Assembly (NCBI RefSeq): GCF_024679095.1
Contig: NW_026111781.1
Location: forward strand, 281,001 to 345,000
DNA from: Eriocheir sinensis
Lineage: Eukaryota > Arthropoda > Malacostraca > Decapoda > Varunidae
DNA: 64,000 nt
Direction of reading: 5' to 3'
Position numbers and translations under genes: made by a program. A model generated the notes under the pieces. It searched no databases, had not been told where the DNA came from, and worked only from the letters and a program-made list of their open reading frames with translations. Below, piece by piece: positions 20,490 to 30,990 of the stretch (positions are counted from its first letter, which is position 1; the number at the start of each line of letters is the position of its first letter).

Positions 20490-20708
20490 TTAGAATACAT
20501 CCAACTTTAAGAACAATTTGAAGAACACAGCACAGCAAGGTGACAGTGGGAAGAACAAATCATTATTGAAACACACAGGGAGCCAAAAGGGGCGTCTCAG
20601 GCCACCATACAGCTGGCGCTCTGCCGGCTTCCCGAAACCGCCCACTTCACCCAACGACAGCACCACACCAAAGGCTATAAGGACGAGAATCATGTAAACG
20701 GAAGCCAT
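20490..20708 (-). CDS. Candidate small secreted peptide
   Basis: A 72-codon ORF begins at the ATG at 20706-20708. Residues 1-18 (MASVYMILVLIAFGVVLS) look like a signal peptide with a small-residue cleavage region. A Gly-rich GGFGKPAERQLYGGLRRPF segment follows, with three later Cys. Arthropod antimicrobial and neuropeptide precursors have this outline, but no family is recognised. It could be a first exon, since GT dinucleotides occur after YGG, or a chance frame. Start chosen as the Met immediately before the hydrophobic run; an earlier in-frame Met adds four residues. Confidence 0.35.
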   Translation of the reverse strand: MASVYMILVLIAFGVVLSLGEVGGFGKPAERQLYGGLRRPFWLPVCFNNDLFFPLSPCCAVFFKLFLKLDVF

Positions 20709-20762
20709 GTAGAATAACACTACTCATGAATATTCACTCTTATGTACTATAACCATAGAGGA

Positions 20763-21392
20763 TGTGACAATATCATAGGGTCAGGAGTGCACCCTCAGTT
20801 CAGGAGCCTTTTGTACCCTGTCAATAGTTATGACGTAGTAATGACGTATAGTGACGTAGGCAATCGCCCATATAAGGGGGTTCCCTCGGAGTACTCGGGG
20901 CAGAACTAGAAATAATTCTGACCGACGCTCATGTGTCCCTCTAAATTTTAGACACAATATGTGTCGTGTGTTCATCTACGCTGTCGTGAGTAGAAAGTGA
21001 AGTGTTGTACCGTAAAGGAAAGCGCACTAGTGTCCATTGTGTATAGTGGTATTGTTTAGATTATAAGAGTATATATATTCAGTGTATGTGTAATAAGAAA
21101 TAGTTAGAATTGCAACTAGTATTGAAGTAGGACGATACTTGTCCCTTAACAGGCAGTGTGCGAGGCCTGACGACCCGCTGGGTCTGACTGAAGTGTATTT
21201 TGTATTTTATATTATTCTTGTTATTCATAGTGTTAAGATAGGTTAAATTAAATATAAAAAGCGACAACGTTTCATCACCCCAACTACGAGCTCCTTCAAA
21301 TACTCTTGAAGTACCAGAACATTAAGTCAGTTGTCGCAGGTACAAATCAGTCTTAAATCTCCTTGAGAGCCCGGTAGTGGGCCACAACACTT
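20763..21392 (+). promoter_or_regulatory. LTR-like promoter segment (putative solo LTR)
   Basis: Begins TGTGACAATATC and ends GGGCCACAACA (TG...CA form). It contains three TGACGTA words within 35 bp (20830-20865), then a TATA-like CCATATAAGGGG at 20868-20880 about 20 bp further on. This is a compact pol II promoter layout typical of an arthropod LTR. No target duplication or partner LTR could be confirmed, so it may be an unrelated promoter. Confidence 0.4.
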
Positions 21393-22552
21393 CAAAAGCC
21401 TTGCCAGATGTGTGTGTTTGGCCGCATATGCCTAAAACGTCAAGGATTATGATGAGACCAAGAAGACAGCCATATATATGTGCACACTGTTAACTTGACT
21501 GTAGATAGAAAGAAATACAAACTTGTTTTTAGCGTACAAAGAAAATACCTTCATTCGCCACGTGACATCTACAAGTAAAAATAGTCATTTGTCTTGTGTT
21601 ACAGAATGCATGTTATAGGTCAAGGCTAGCAGTGATACTTAGCATACACAGGTAGGTCTTGCAGTATTCCAGATAGTGTTAGAAAACTGAGAACACTGCA
21701 CAGTCACAACGCTGTCGGTCAAGGTGGAAGCAGAGTGAGGGTTATGTGCGGTGATTGGCTGCCACAGAGCTGGTCAAGAGAAAGAGAGGAGGCTTGACCA
21801 CCTGTAATATCCTACTGAAACAGACTGTACCTTACCACAGAGTCACTGACATAAGGTCGTCAATGCACTACAGAGATTATTGACAATTACCATGGGGGGA
21901 CTGTGCTGTGGATGCAGTTATTCTGTAAGCCATTCCACTCAGGACATTGATCGCTATTCTGAGACGCTGCCGACTCTCACACCAGTTATTTCTAAATGTC
22001 AAAAAAAGGAAAATGTGTTCTCAGGAGTATTTTTTTTAGAGTTATGGGTACAGGAGCCTTGTCAGACTCCCACCAGGGTCAAAACACTAGCCATGGAAAG
22101 GCCCACAACTACCAAAGCCATGTTAAGTATGTGTGTGCTTGGGTGCAGAAATCTTTGATAACATGGACCATTCTCAGGCAGTTTAAATGCTGGGGTTGAC
22201 CTCATCCCTATTCATTGCCAGTAAAAGTATACAGAATTATAATATCTGGCAAAATTAATACGTAAAGGACATACTGCACCAGCGTGGATAGCTATACGGT
22301 ATATGACGATGATAGGTATTTATTTAATAATGTGTATGCACCCCTGCCGTGATTACACTGTTAAAAATCTGCTGCGAGGTTTTGAGGCCTGTCACTAGTG
22401 GAGCCTGTGGCCACATGTCTGCAGACCCATTCATACGTTAGAGATGGAAACACCAGTCGGCTGTGCTATTTGACGATGACTGAGGCCTTCACCGTCAAGG
22501 ATAATGATGACTTTGTGCTGGTCTTGTGGGGTCTACATTGCCACTAACTTGA

Positions 22553-22597
<45 letters not shown>

Positions 22598-23210
22598 TTT
22601 CCTAAGAGTGGGGAAAAATTACCACTTACCTCCTCCTCCTCTTCTTCTCCTCTTCCTCTTATTTGCCTTTTTCTTCAAGCCTGTAATAATTGCAACACCC
22701 AATTAGTACTGTATGCTGGGACATGAGAAAATTATTTTAGTTGTAAAACCAGAAAAGAAAGTCCTTGACTCGGGTTTAGCAGGCGTGCCCTAACACCTGT
22801 ACCCATTTGAGTGACCTGCCAGGCTTTATACAGGGAGGGCAGACCACTCAGGGACAGAATAAGGCAACACTGGGGCCAACTTACCTAACAGTACATTTTG
22901 GCTGGGTGTGCCATCCAGGCTATAGGTGTACCCAGGGAAGGTTATGTATGCTACAGGCTGTGAATGAGGGGCAGGTTGTGCATCTCTTCCTGGGTCACTG
23001 GCTCCACCACCTACACACTAATTGAGCTGGTTTATGCCTTGCAGCCTTCACTTTCAGTCTTCTCAGCACAGCAACACTAAACCCAGCCAAGCACTGGAAT
23101 ACCCACCTTCAAGGCTATTACTGATGCTTGTACAGATGGTGCAAGAGAATCAAACCCCAAGCAGGCCACGACCACCTGCAGGGGGACTTACATTGGGATG
23201 TTTGTTTTTG
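21393..23210. other. No gene; GA microsatellite and one repeat-R relic
   Basis: A (GA)n run lies at 22553-22594. 22055-22120 (GCCTTGTCAGACTCCCACCA, then GCCATGGAAAGGCCCACAAC) is a diverged member of dispersed family R. Nothing else is recognised. Confidence 0.5.
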
Positions 23211-23540
23211 CCTGCTACTGTCTATAGCTATGTTTAAGACCACGCTGTGAATATATATCATGTTCCTGGTCATGGCTCACTCACTCACTCACTCTGTAAG
23301 GAATTGGCTTCATATACACTCCCAGGAAGGTCATACTGGTGCCTGCTACTGTCTATAGCTATGTTTATGACCACCCTGTGAATATATATCATGTTCCTGG
23401 TCATGGCTCACTCACTCACTCACTGTGTAAGGAATTGGGTTCATATACACTCCCAGGAACGTCATACTGGTGCCTGCTACTGTCTATAGCTATGTTTAAG
23501 ACCACGCTGTGAATATATATCATGTTCCACTCACTCACTG
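23210..23540 (+). repeat. 127-bp tandem repeat, about 2.6 copies
   Basis: Three starts of GCCTGCTACTGTCTATAGCT (about 23211, 23342 and 23472). Each is followed by GTGAATATATATCATGTTCC and CACTCACTCACTC, with few differences between copies. Confidence 0.9.
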
Positions 23541-23611
23541 TGTAAGAATTGTATATATATTGCAATACTATGCAATAAGTATATCATGCAATAAGTTAGC
23601 AAAAATATGCC

Positions 23612-23862
<251 letters not shown>

Positions 23863-24013
23863 CATAGTATTGCAAAAAGTGAGCCATATAGTTTTCTAAA
23901 ATAAATACAAAATTATTTTTTTTGTCAATTATTTATTAAATAAATAAGGCACATTTTCTTCACTAAGAGGCTGATTCTGCAGGAACTTGACATCTTGGTG
24001 TTCTTTCTTCCAG

Positions 24014-24099
24014 AGTGTGCAGTGTGCCGCAGGCAGACCAAGACGCCAGAGATGTCCGTTCAGCCATTCAATTCTGCCGAGGGAAAGAAGTCGTGTTAG
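24014..24099 (+). CDS. Terminal exon of unknown + strand gene
   Basis: Acceptor TTCTTTCTTCCAG precedes an exon that, joined in phase 1 to 5233-5287, reads ECAVCRRQTKTPEMSVQPF and then NSAEGKKSC before TAG at 24097-24099. The C-x2-C pair is the only motif. AATAAA occurs about 92 bp later at 24191-24196. A good acceptor, phase match, stop and polyadenylation signal together support a real 3' end. The joining intron is 18.7 kb and contains the NUMT and many transposons. Confidence 0.55.
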
Positions 24100-24190
24100 T
24101 CAACTCTGATGACTTGTACTTTTCTCTGTGGACTCTGCTGTAAGCCAGTCACGGAAGATGTGAACTGTATCTGTACTATGAAGTCTTATA

Positions 24191-24196
24191 AATAAA
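24191..24196 (+). terminator. Polyadenylation signal AATAAA
   Basis: Canonical hexamer about 92 bp after the stop of the exon at 24014-24099. Confidence 0.5.
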
Positions 24197-24199
24197 CTT

Positions 24200-24930
24200 A
24201 AGGGCCACACCTATGACTTTATCTTGCCCCAAACCCATTTAGCTAATCTCCGGACACTTTTTTAGATATAATTGACTTAGGTACATTTTTCAGGCTACTT
24301 TTAAAGCAAGTTACAGCATTTTTTGTTTTCAAGATGTTATTGAGCCGTAAGGTGATATATCTAGTTGATTTGATCTTGTGATATTTTTGCAATACCTCTT
24401 AACAATTAACTTTTAAAACAAACATTAAAACCAGTTTAGCCTTCTGTGGCCTTGGGAAACAGTCATAACAGCTTTTCAAACAAGCAAACTGTGGCGTCAT
24501 TAAGTTCAAGAATAGAGGCTTTATTCAGAAGGTAATTCCTGGTACAGTAAGCAGTATAATCTGACTTACAGTTGACTACACAGACTCTGGAGATAGAGAG
24601 CAAAGATCTGCACTCGTAGCTCACCCAAACAGGTCCCAATGTTAGGTACCACATACCCGTAACTGCATATACGTAACCTATACAGAACACTACACACTTC
24701 CCTTCAGTACCAGGAGGCTGCTGGGTCCCCACACGCTACAATAATTTCATGTTTAAAGAGAAAGAAAGATGCTTGGCGTGAGAACAGGGTAACTTTTGAT
24801 ATGAATAGTGGCACTGTACGGAAACATCTGAACATGGACCGGGGCTTTCAGAAGGTGCACCCGAGGAGAAAGACTTCACTAGCAGATGCTTGGCGTGAGA
24901 ACAGGCTAACTATAGCAAGGACAAACACAT
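24200..24930. other. No recognised feature
   Basis: 3' flank and AT-rich spacer. A phrase is repeated at 24770 and 24888 (GATGCTTGGCGTGAGAACAG), indicating an old local duplication. No gene is seen. Confidence 0.4.
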
Positions 24931-25140
24931 ATCTCTCACCCCTTCACTCTTGTCACCCTTCCTCACCCCCCACACATCACTCACCCCTTCACTCTTGTCA
25001 CCCTTCCTCAACCCCCACACATTACTCACCCCTTCACTCTTGTCACCCTTCCTCACCCCCCTATAGCAAGGACAAACACATACTTCTCACCCCTTCACTC
25101 TTGTCACCCTTCCTCACCCCCCTCTAGCAAGGAAAACACA
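24931..25140 (+). repeat. Minisatellite of CTCACCCCTTCACTCTTGTC
   Basis: Four to five units of 50-65 bp, each with CTCACCCCTTCACTCTTGTC followed by ACCCTTCCTCA and CCCCC. The array ends about a dozen bases before the donor of the heme peroxidase exon. Confidence 0.9.
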
Positions 25141-25152
25141 CACATCACTCAC

Positions 25153-25303
25153 CCCTTCCTTGGTACAGGTGCACATGACACAGGGTGATATGCGCTCGGC
25201 TGCCCCGATGTCAATATCAGTCTTGCCGACCCCACATGACACGCGCTCCTTCCACAGCTCTGGGTTGATCCCCGGCAGGTCACAGCGGGACACACGAGGG
25301 TTC
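25153..25303 (-). CDS. Animal heme peroxidase, C-terminal Cys-rich exon
   Basis: Acceptor GATGTTTCAG and donor GTGAGT flank a 151-bp exon reading NPRVSRCDLPGINPELW, then KERVSCGVGKTDIDIG, then ISPCVMCTCTKEG. It completes the Leu codon left open by the exon at 26184-26269, giving the PDPFLNPRVSRC junction expected after the peroxidase domain. The Cys-rich tail is secreted in style, as in peroxinectin- or chorion-peroxidase-like enzymes that oxidise substrates in the extracellular matrix. The heme-binding and catalytic residues would lie in upstream exons (higher coordinates) that I could not identify. Confidence 0.7.
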
Positions 25304-25399
25304 CTGAAACATCAATGGGATCATCACAGTGTCTGGTTGGTGGGATGAGAAGTTTCCGCCTCCCATGTTGACAAGTTCCAGAGGTCAAAAATGAGGTTA

Positions 25400-26040
25400 A
25401 CTGGGTTCTCATGTCTGTGTTTTGGGGTTCCTGGTACAGAGAAAGGGTCAAACTACCACTGGGGTCATAAAACTCCCCCTGGAAATGCCCTGAACTCGTA
25501 TGAAAGCCTAGTCAAATATGCGTGTTCTTAGGTTCTTGGTACAGAGAAAGGGTCAAACTACCACTGGGGTCATAAAACTACCCCTGGAAGTGCCCAAATC
25601 TCCTATGAAAGCCTTGTCAAATATATGTTTTCTTAGGTTCACAGTACAGATGGAGGTTCATACTACCACCAGGGTCATGAAACTACCCCTGGAAATGCCC
25701 TGAACTCCTAGGAAAGTCTTGTCAAATATATTTCTTAGGTTCACAGTACAGATGAAGGTTTAAACTACCACCAGGGTCATAAAACTATCCCCGGAAATGC
25801 CCCAAACTCCTATGAAAGTCTTGTCAAATATATTTCTTAGGTTCACAGTACAGATGAAGGTTCAAACTACCACCAGGGTCATAAAACTACCCCCAGAAAT
25901 GCCCCAAACTCCTATGAAAGTCTTGTCAGATATGTTTCTCAGATTCATGGTACAGAGGAAGGTTCAAACTACCACTGGGGTCATAAAAATACCCCTGAAA
26001 ATGCCTACAACTCATACGAAAGCCTAGTCAAATATATATA
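25400..26040 (+). repeat. Tandem array of dispersed repeat family R
   Basis: Five to six copies of a unit of about 110-120 bp with fixed phrases: TTCTTAGGTTC, then CAGAGAAAGGGTCAAACTAC, then CACTGGGGTCATAAAACTAC, then CCCTGGAAATGCCC, then TATGAAAGCCTTGTCAAATA. Single diverged members occur at about 3350-3440 (-), 17787-17850, 22055-22120, 38900-39010 (-), 39640-39990 and 44660-44740. The family is dispersed and has become tandem here. Its origin (SINE or other) is unknown. Confidence 0.85.
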
Positions 26041-26183
26041 AGTTTTACCTGACTTCTGGACATTGAACGGAAAAAACACCCAAGAAAACCCGGATAATCT
26101 TCTCTGTGGCCTTGGGAAACAGTTGTAATGTGAGCCTGTGACCTTTAACAATACTGACCTAACCCCCAAACAGTCTCACTTAC

Positions 26184-26269
26184 AGGAAGGGGTCAGGAAG
26201 GTCAAAGACGGACCGCTGCTCACTCTCCACATTATCACAGTTATCGCAGAGCATCTTGGCAAGCGTGAC
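26184..26269 (-). CDS. Animal heme peroxidase, end of catalytic domain
   Basis: Acceptor TAATTCTTGCAG and donor GTAAGT flank an 86-bp exon reading VTLAKMLCDNCDNVESEQRS, then VFDLPDPFL. The V-[ST]-LA-x-[ML]-[IL]-CDN block followed by Q..VF is the conserved C-terminal motif of animal heme peroxidases. It leaves phase 2, matching the exon at 25153-25303 across an intron of about 880 bp that contains the repeat-R array. No frameshift is seen, so the gene may be intact. Confidence 0.75.
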
Positions 26270-26354
26270 CTGCAAGAATTACACACGTTAGAATTATTAC
26301 TTACGACACAAGCAAAGAACTTATTGACAGACTGGTAGAAAACACTCATTCAGA

Positions 26355-26790
26355 CTTACATAGAGATTTAGTATACTTATTAATACACACACTCACACTA
26401 TATAAGGAAGGAAAGGACTTAGAACTTATTGATAGACTTTGCAAGGAAAAAACTCAACACTAACATAGAGATTTAGTAGACATATCAACACACACACACT
26501 CACACTATATAAGGAAGGAAAGGACTTAGAACTTATTGATAGACTTTGCAAGGAAAAAACTCACACTAACATAGAGATTTAGTAGACATATTAACACACA
26601 CACACTCACACTATATAAGGAAGGAAAGGACTTAGAACTTATTGATAGACTTTGCAGGGAAAAAACTCACACTAACATAGAGATTTAGTAAACATATTAA
26701 CACACACACACTCACACTATATAAGGAAGGAAAGGACTTAGAACTTATTGATAGATTTTGCAAGGATAAACTCACTCATAACAATATAGT
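26355..26790 (+). repeat. About 105-bp tandem repeat, four copies
   Basis: Each copy contains AACATAGAGATTTAGTA, a CACACACACTCACAC tract, TATATAAGGAAGGAAAGGAC and TTATTGATAGACTTTGCAAG. Copies are nearly identical. Confidence 0.93.
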
Positions 26791-26849
26791 GATTTAAAAT
26801 GCCTGATAGAATGTGTTTGATAGATTACGTGTGCTTCAGTATTAGTGGA

Positions 26850-27008
26850 CTTGAGAGGAGGAGGAGGAGGAGGAGGAGGAGGAAAGGAGGGAGAGAGGGA
26901 GGAAGAGAAGGTGAGGAAAGAAATGAAGAAAGGTTGAGAAAGGAAGGAGAATACAAAGAAAATAAGAAGAAAAAAAATTACGTATACGATTTGACCGAGA
27001 CTCACCTC

Positions 27009-27096
<88 letters not shown>

Positions 27097-27147
27097 GGAG
27101 AATACCAAGAAAATAAGAGAAAAAAATTACATATACGATTTTTTTTT

Positions 27148-27196
<49 letters not shown>
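26850..27196. repeat. GGA, GA and CT microsatellite cluster
   Basis: (GGA)n near 26855-26885, (GA)n at 27012-27093 and (CT)n at 27153-27194. The two dinucleotide tracts are complementary and flanked by similar words (GGAGAATACCAAGAAAATAAG; AATTACGTATACGATT/AATTACATATACGATT), so the block is itself duplicated. Confidence 0.93.
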
Positions 27197-27200
<4 letters not shown>

Positions 27201-27249
27201 CTCCATCTCTCTCTCCTTTCCTTCCCTTCCATAATAACAACAACAATAC

Positions 27250-28649
27250 TAAAGGCTGTTCACTTAACTCTGAGCCGTGGAGCCGAGCCTCATTTGTAAC
27301 GAGGCCGCTGATTGGCTGGCTGGCTCTCTCGCTCACCCTGTGTTGAAAGGCTGCATAATGAATGCTCGCGTGGCACATGTCTATGTTTTATTCGTTATAT
27401 CTTGTCTCATACACATAACAGACCATTTTTGTTGGTACCGTTGCACTCAGCAGTGAATGCAGAAGCTTCGATACTCAGGGAAAAACTATTACTAAGCAAT
27501 AATAAAGAAGTTTTAGCGAGTTGAAGCGGAAATTTTCTTGCGATATCTTTATAACACTGTTTATTTATTATCATTTCCTGTGTAAATATTTAAAGGAATG
27601 CTGTTATAAACGATTGCGTTTCATAAAAGAATGTCTCCTGAACGGAATGCAATCATCAAATTATAGTTAGATGATAATATAAGCGGATTACTGAATTATT
27701 TATGAGCATGTGTCACTCGCCGGGAAGAGGGAGCAGCGAGGCAGCACGACACAAGGCTGTGTAGGGAGGTGAGGACGGGGGTAAGGAGAGCGCTGATTGG
27801 CTGGCGGCCTCTCTCACTCACCGTGTTGAGAGGCAGTGTATAATGGTATATGTTTATGTTTTATTCGTTATATCTTGTCTCATGTACGTGACAGATAATT
27901 TCTGTTGGTACCTTTAGACTCGGCAATGAATGGGGAACTTTCGATACTCAGGAAAAAGATAGCAATAAGCAACTATAAAGAAATTTTGGCGAGTTGAAGT
28001 GAAAGCTTTCTTCCCGATATCTTTATAACGCTGTTTATTTATCATCATTTCCTGAATAAATATTCAAAGGTATGCTGCTATAAACTATTGCATTTCATTG
28101 AGGGATGCCTCCTGAACGCAATACAATTGTCAACTTATAGTTAGAAGGTAATGTAAGTGAATTACAAAATAATTTATGGGAAGGTATGACTCGCGGGAAA
28201 GGGCGAGCGGCGGAGTGCGGCCGGCCAGGCGGCAGACTCATGCTGCAGGTGAGGGGGAGGGGAGGCTCAGGCAGTGAAGACAGCACAGCAGTGAGGGGGG
28301 AAAGCAGAAAATATATAGGCCGGGTGTCCTGCATGCATTATTTATTATTTTACTTACTTGATTTTACTTATAGATACGATGCATCCTTTGGCACAACATG
28401 AAAGTAATGGTGCTAATCTGACGATTATTGACACTGGATTGATAGTTTTTCCTGTGGAACATATAGGTTATATAGCTACATGAAATAAAATCACGCCATG
28501 AACACTTTACCCCCCATTTCTTTTCTTAAATGCCTGGACGGTGTGGTATTGTGAGTAAAACAAAAAAAATGTGTGTAATATAGCCTACCTTGAACCGTGA
28601 AATTAGAAAATGCCTTAAAGCATGTCATGTCCCGCGTTTAGGAAATGCT

Positions 28650-28652
<3 letters not shown>
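27250..28652 (+). repeat. Giant palindrome, left arm
   Basis: 27250-28095 is the inverse of 28845-29690, collinear to within about 6 nt over 845 bp, and 28572-28652 is the inverse of 28747-28830. The intervening 28100-28570 exists only in this arm. The arm itself holds two diverged direct copies of an approximately 490-bp unit (from CTGATTGGCTGGC at 27309 and at 27791). Each has a CCAAT-box-like GATTGGCTGG, TTTTATTCGTTATATCTTGT and TTATAACNCTGTTTATTTAT. Confidence 0.95.

Positions 28653-28746
<94 letters not shown>
28653..28746. repeat. (CT)n tract at palindrome centre
   Basis: A CT run of about 94 bp separates the inner arms (AGGAAATGCTACTTCT before, AGAAGTAGCATTTCCT after). Confidence 0.97.
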
Positions 28747-28748
<2 letters not shown>

Positions 28749-29690
28749 AAGTAGCATTTCCTAAACGCGGGACATGACATGCTTTGAGGCATTTTCTAAT
28801 TTCACGGTTCAAGGTAGGCTATATTACACATATATTACACATATGCATGAAATGCAATAGTTTATAGCAGCATACCTTTGAATATTTATTCAGGAAATGA
28901 TGATAAATAAACAGCGTTATAAAGATATCGGAAGAAAGCTTTCACTTCAACTTGCCAAAATTTCTTTATAGTTGCTTATTGCTATCTTTTCCTGAGTATC
29001 GAAAGTTCCCCATTCATTGCCGAGTCTAAAGGTACCAACAGAAATTATCTGTCACGTACATGAGACAAGATATAACGAATAAAACATAAACATATACCAT
29101 TATACACTGCCTCTCAACACGGTGAGTGAGAGGCCGCCAATAATCAGCGCTCTCCTTACCCCGTCCTCACCTCCCTACACAGCCTTGTGTCGTGCTGCCT
29201 CGCTGCTCCCTCTTCCCGGCGAGTGACACATGCTCATAAATAATTCAGTAATCCGCTTATATTATCATCTAACTATAATTTGATGATTGCATTCCGTTCA
29301 GGAGACATTCTTTTATGAAACGCAATCGTTTATAACAGCATTCCTTTAAATATTTACACAGGAAATGATAATAAATAAACAGTGTTATAAAGATATCGCA
29401 AGAAAATTTCCGCTTCAACTCGCTAAAACTTCTTTATTATTGCTTAGTAATAGTTTTTCCCTGAGTATCGAAGCTTCTGCATTCACTGCTGAGTGCAACG
29501 GTACCAACAAAAATAGTCTGTTATGTGTATGAGACAAGATATAACGAATAAAACATAGACATGTGCCACGCGAGCATTCATTATGCAGCCTTTCAACACA
29601 GGGTGAGCGAGAGAGCCAGCCAGCCAATCAGCGGCCTCGTTACAAATGAGGCTCGGCTCCACGGCTCAGAGTTAAGTGAACAGCCTAATA
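28747..29690 (-). repeat. Giant palindrome, right arm
   Basis: Reverse complement of the left arm. A 70-codon test segment (27312-27524 versus 29415-29627) differs by a single residue between arms, whereas the two direct copies within an arm differ at many positions. The inversion or its homogenisation is thus much younger than the direct duplication. No protein is recognised. Confidence 0.95.
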
Positions 29691-29699
29691 GTGTTATTA

Positions 29700-30075
29700 T
29701 CCATATTGTCAATAGCCAACTTAACTCTTTCCAGAGATGGCAGAATAAAAGAAAACTGAGTATTAGACATCTGGTGAGCTGCAGGAAGGGTTGGGGGCGA
29801 GGCTGTGTATATATGGCTAAAAGTGTTTGCAAGACACTCCGCCATGCCACTGGGATCACTAACTGTTGACCCGGTACGTATATGTCATTTCAGAGGTAAA
29901 AAAGAAATTGAGTTCTTGGTATTAATTCGGCCTCATCAGCACCACTATCTTAGCTCGCAATCTCCTACTCATGTTTTTACTCCCATTTTCTGTTGCCAAG
30001 TCAGGTCATCATATCCTTTCAGAGCCAAAGAAGAGGTATGGTGTTGGTTATATCTCTGCACCCCGGCATCACTAC
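29700..30075. other. No firm feature
   Basis: Open frames on both strands (for example RHSAMPLGSLTVDPVRI on +) hint at a degraded mobile-element ORF, but no domain is recognised. Confidence 0.3.
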
Positions 30076-30079
30076 CCAG

Positions 30080-30178
30080 ACTATTGTTACTTACTATGGG
30101 TAATCCTAGACTATTGTTACTTACTATGGGTAATCCTAGACTATTGTTACTTACTATGGGTAATCCTAGACTATTGTT
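30080..30178 (+). repeat. 30-bp tandem repeat, about 3.3 copies
   Basis: Unit CTATTGTTACTTACTATGGG plus TAATCCTAGA, nearly perfect. Confidence 0.95.
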
Positions 30179-30589
30179 GCCACATTTGCCACAAAACTCC
30201 TCTCTGGGGGTTCTGGTAAACCTGCCTCTTACAACAATGGGTAATCTGTGGTTATTAGTTCTAAATTTACAAAGACTTATTCTGTACAGCTTTGGTAACC
30301 TTATTAAGTAGCTTTGAAAAGAGAAACTGTCCTTATAAGTCACATAAGTACTGCATGATGATTTACTGTTGAATGCCACTCTGAGATCCAGTGATCCTTA
30401 ACATTCCTCTGGAAAGCAAGTTTCAAGCAGTGTGTTGTGAACCTCTTGTTCCAGACACATCCCCGACATGCTCAGCTGAGTTGTTCAACACTGATTTTAT
30501 ACTTCATCCTTGGTGATTTGTAACTATTTTCATTATGCATTTTAAAAAGACATTGATACATTACATAACAGTTTCTCTTGTTTACCGGA

Positions 30590-30990
30590 AATTATCCTTG
30601 AGTCTACCAAAGCTGTGTCAAACTATCTCTTTGCTCTTCAAACTGCCCATGGAAATACTACTAACACAACCTCTACCAAAGCCTTGTCAAACTATCACTT
30701 TGCTCTTCAAACTGCCCATGGAAATACTACTAACACAACCTCTACCAAAGCCGTGTCATGCTATCACTTGGCTCATAACACTGCCCATGGAAATACTACT
30801 AACACAACCTCTACCAAAGCCGTGTCATGCTATCACTTGGCTCATAACACTGCCCATGGAAATACTACTAACACAACCTCTACCAAAGCCTTGTCATGCT
30901 ATCACTTGGCTCATAAAACTGCCCATGGAAATATTACTACTAATACAACCTCTACCAAAGCCCTGTCAAATTATAATTAGCCTCGTACCA
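30590..30990 (+). repeat. 69-bp minisatellite, about 5.5 copies
   Basis: Unit has ACTGCCCATGGAAATACTAC, TAACACAACCTCTACCAAAG, then CC(T/G)TGTCA and CTATCAC. Shared phrases (CCATGGAAA, ACCAAAGCC.TGTCA) suggest derivation from dispersed family R. The unit is 23 codons, so several frames stay open. Confidence 0.93.
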
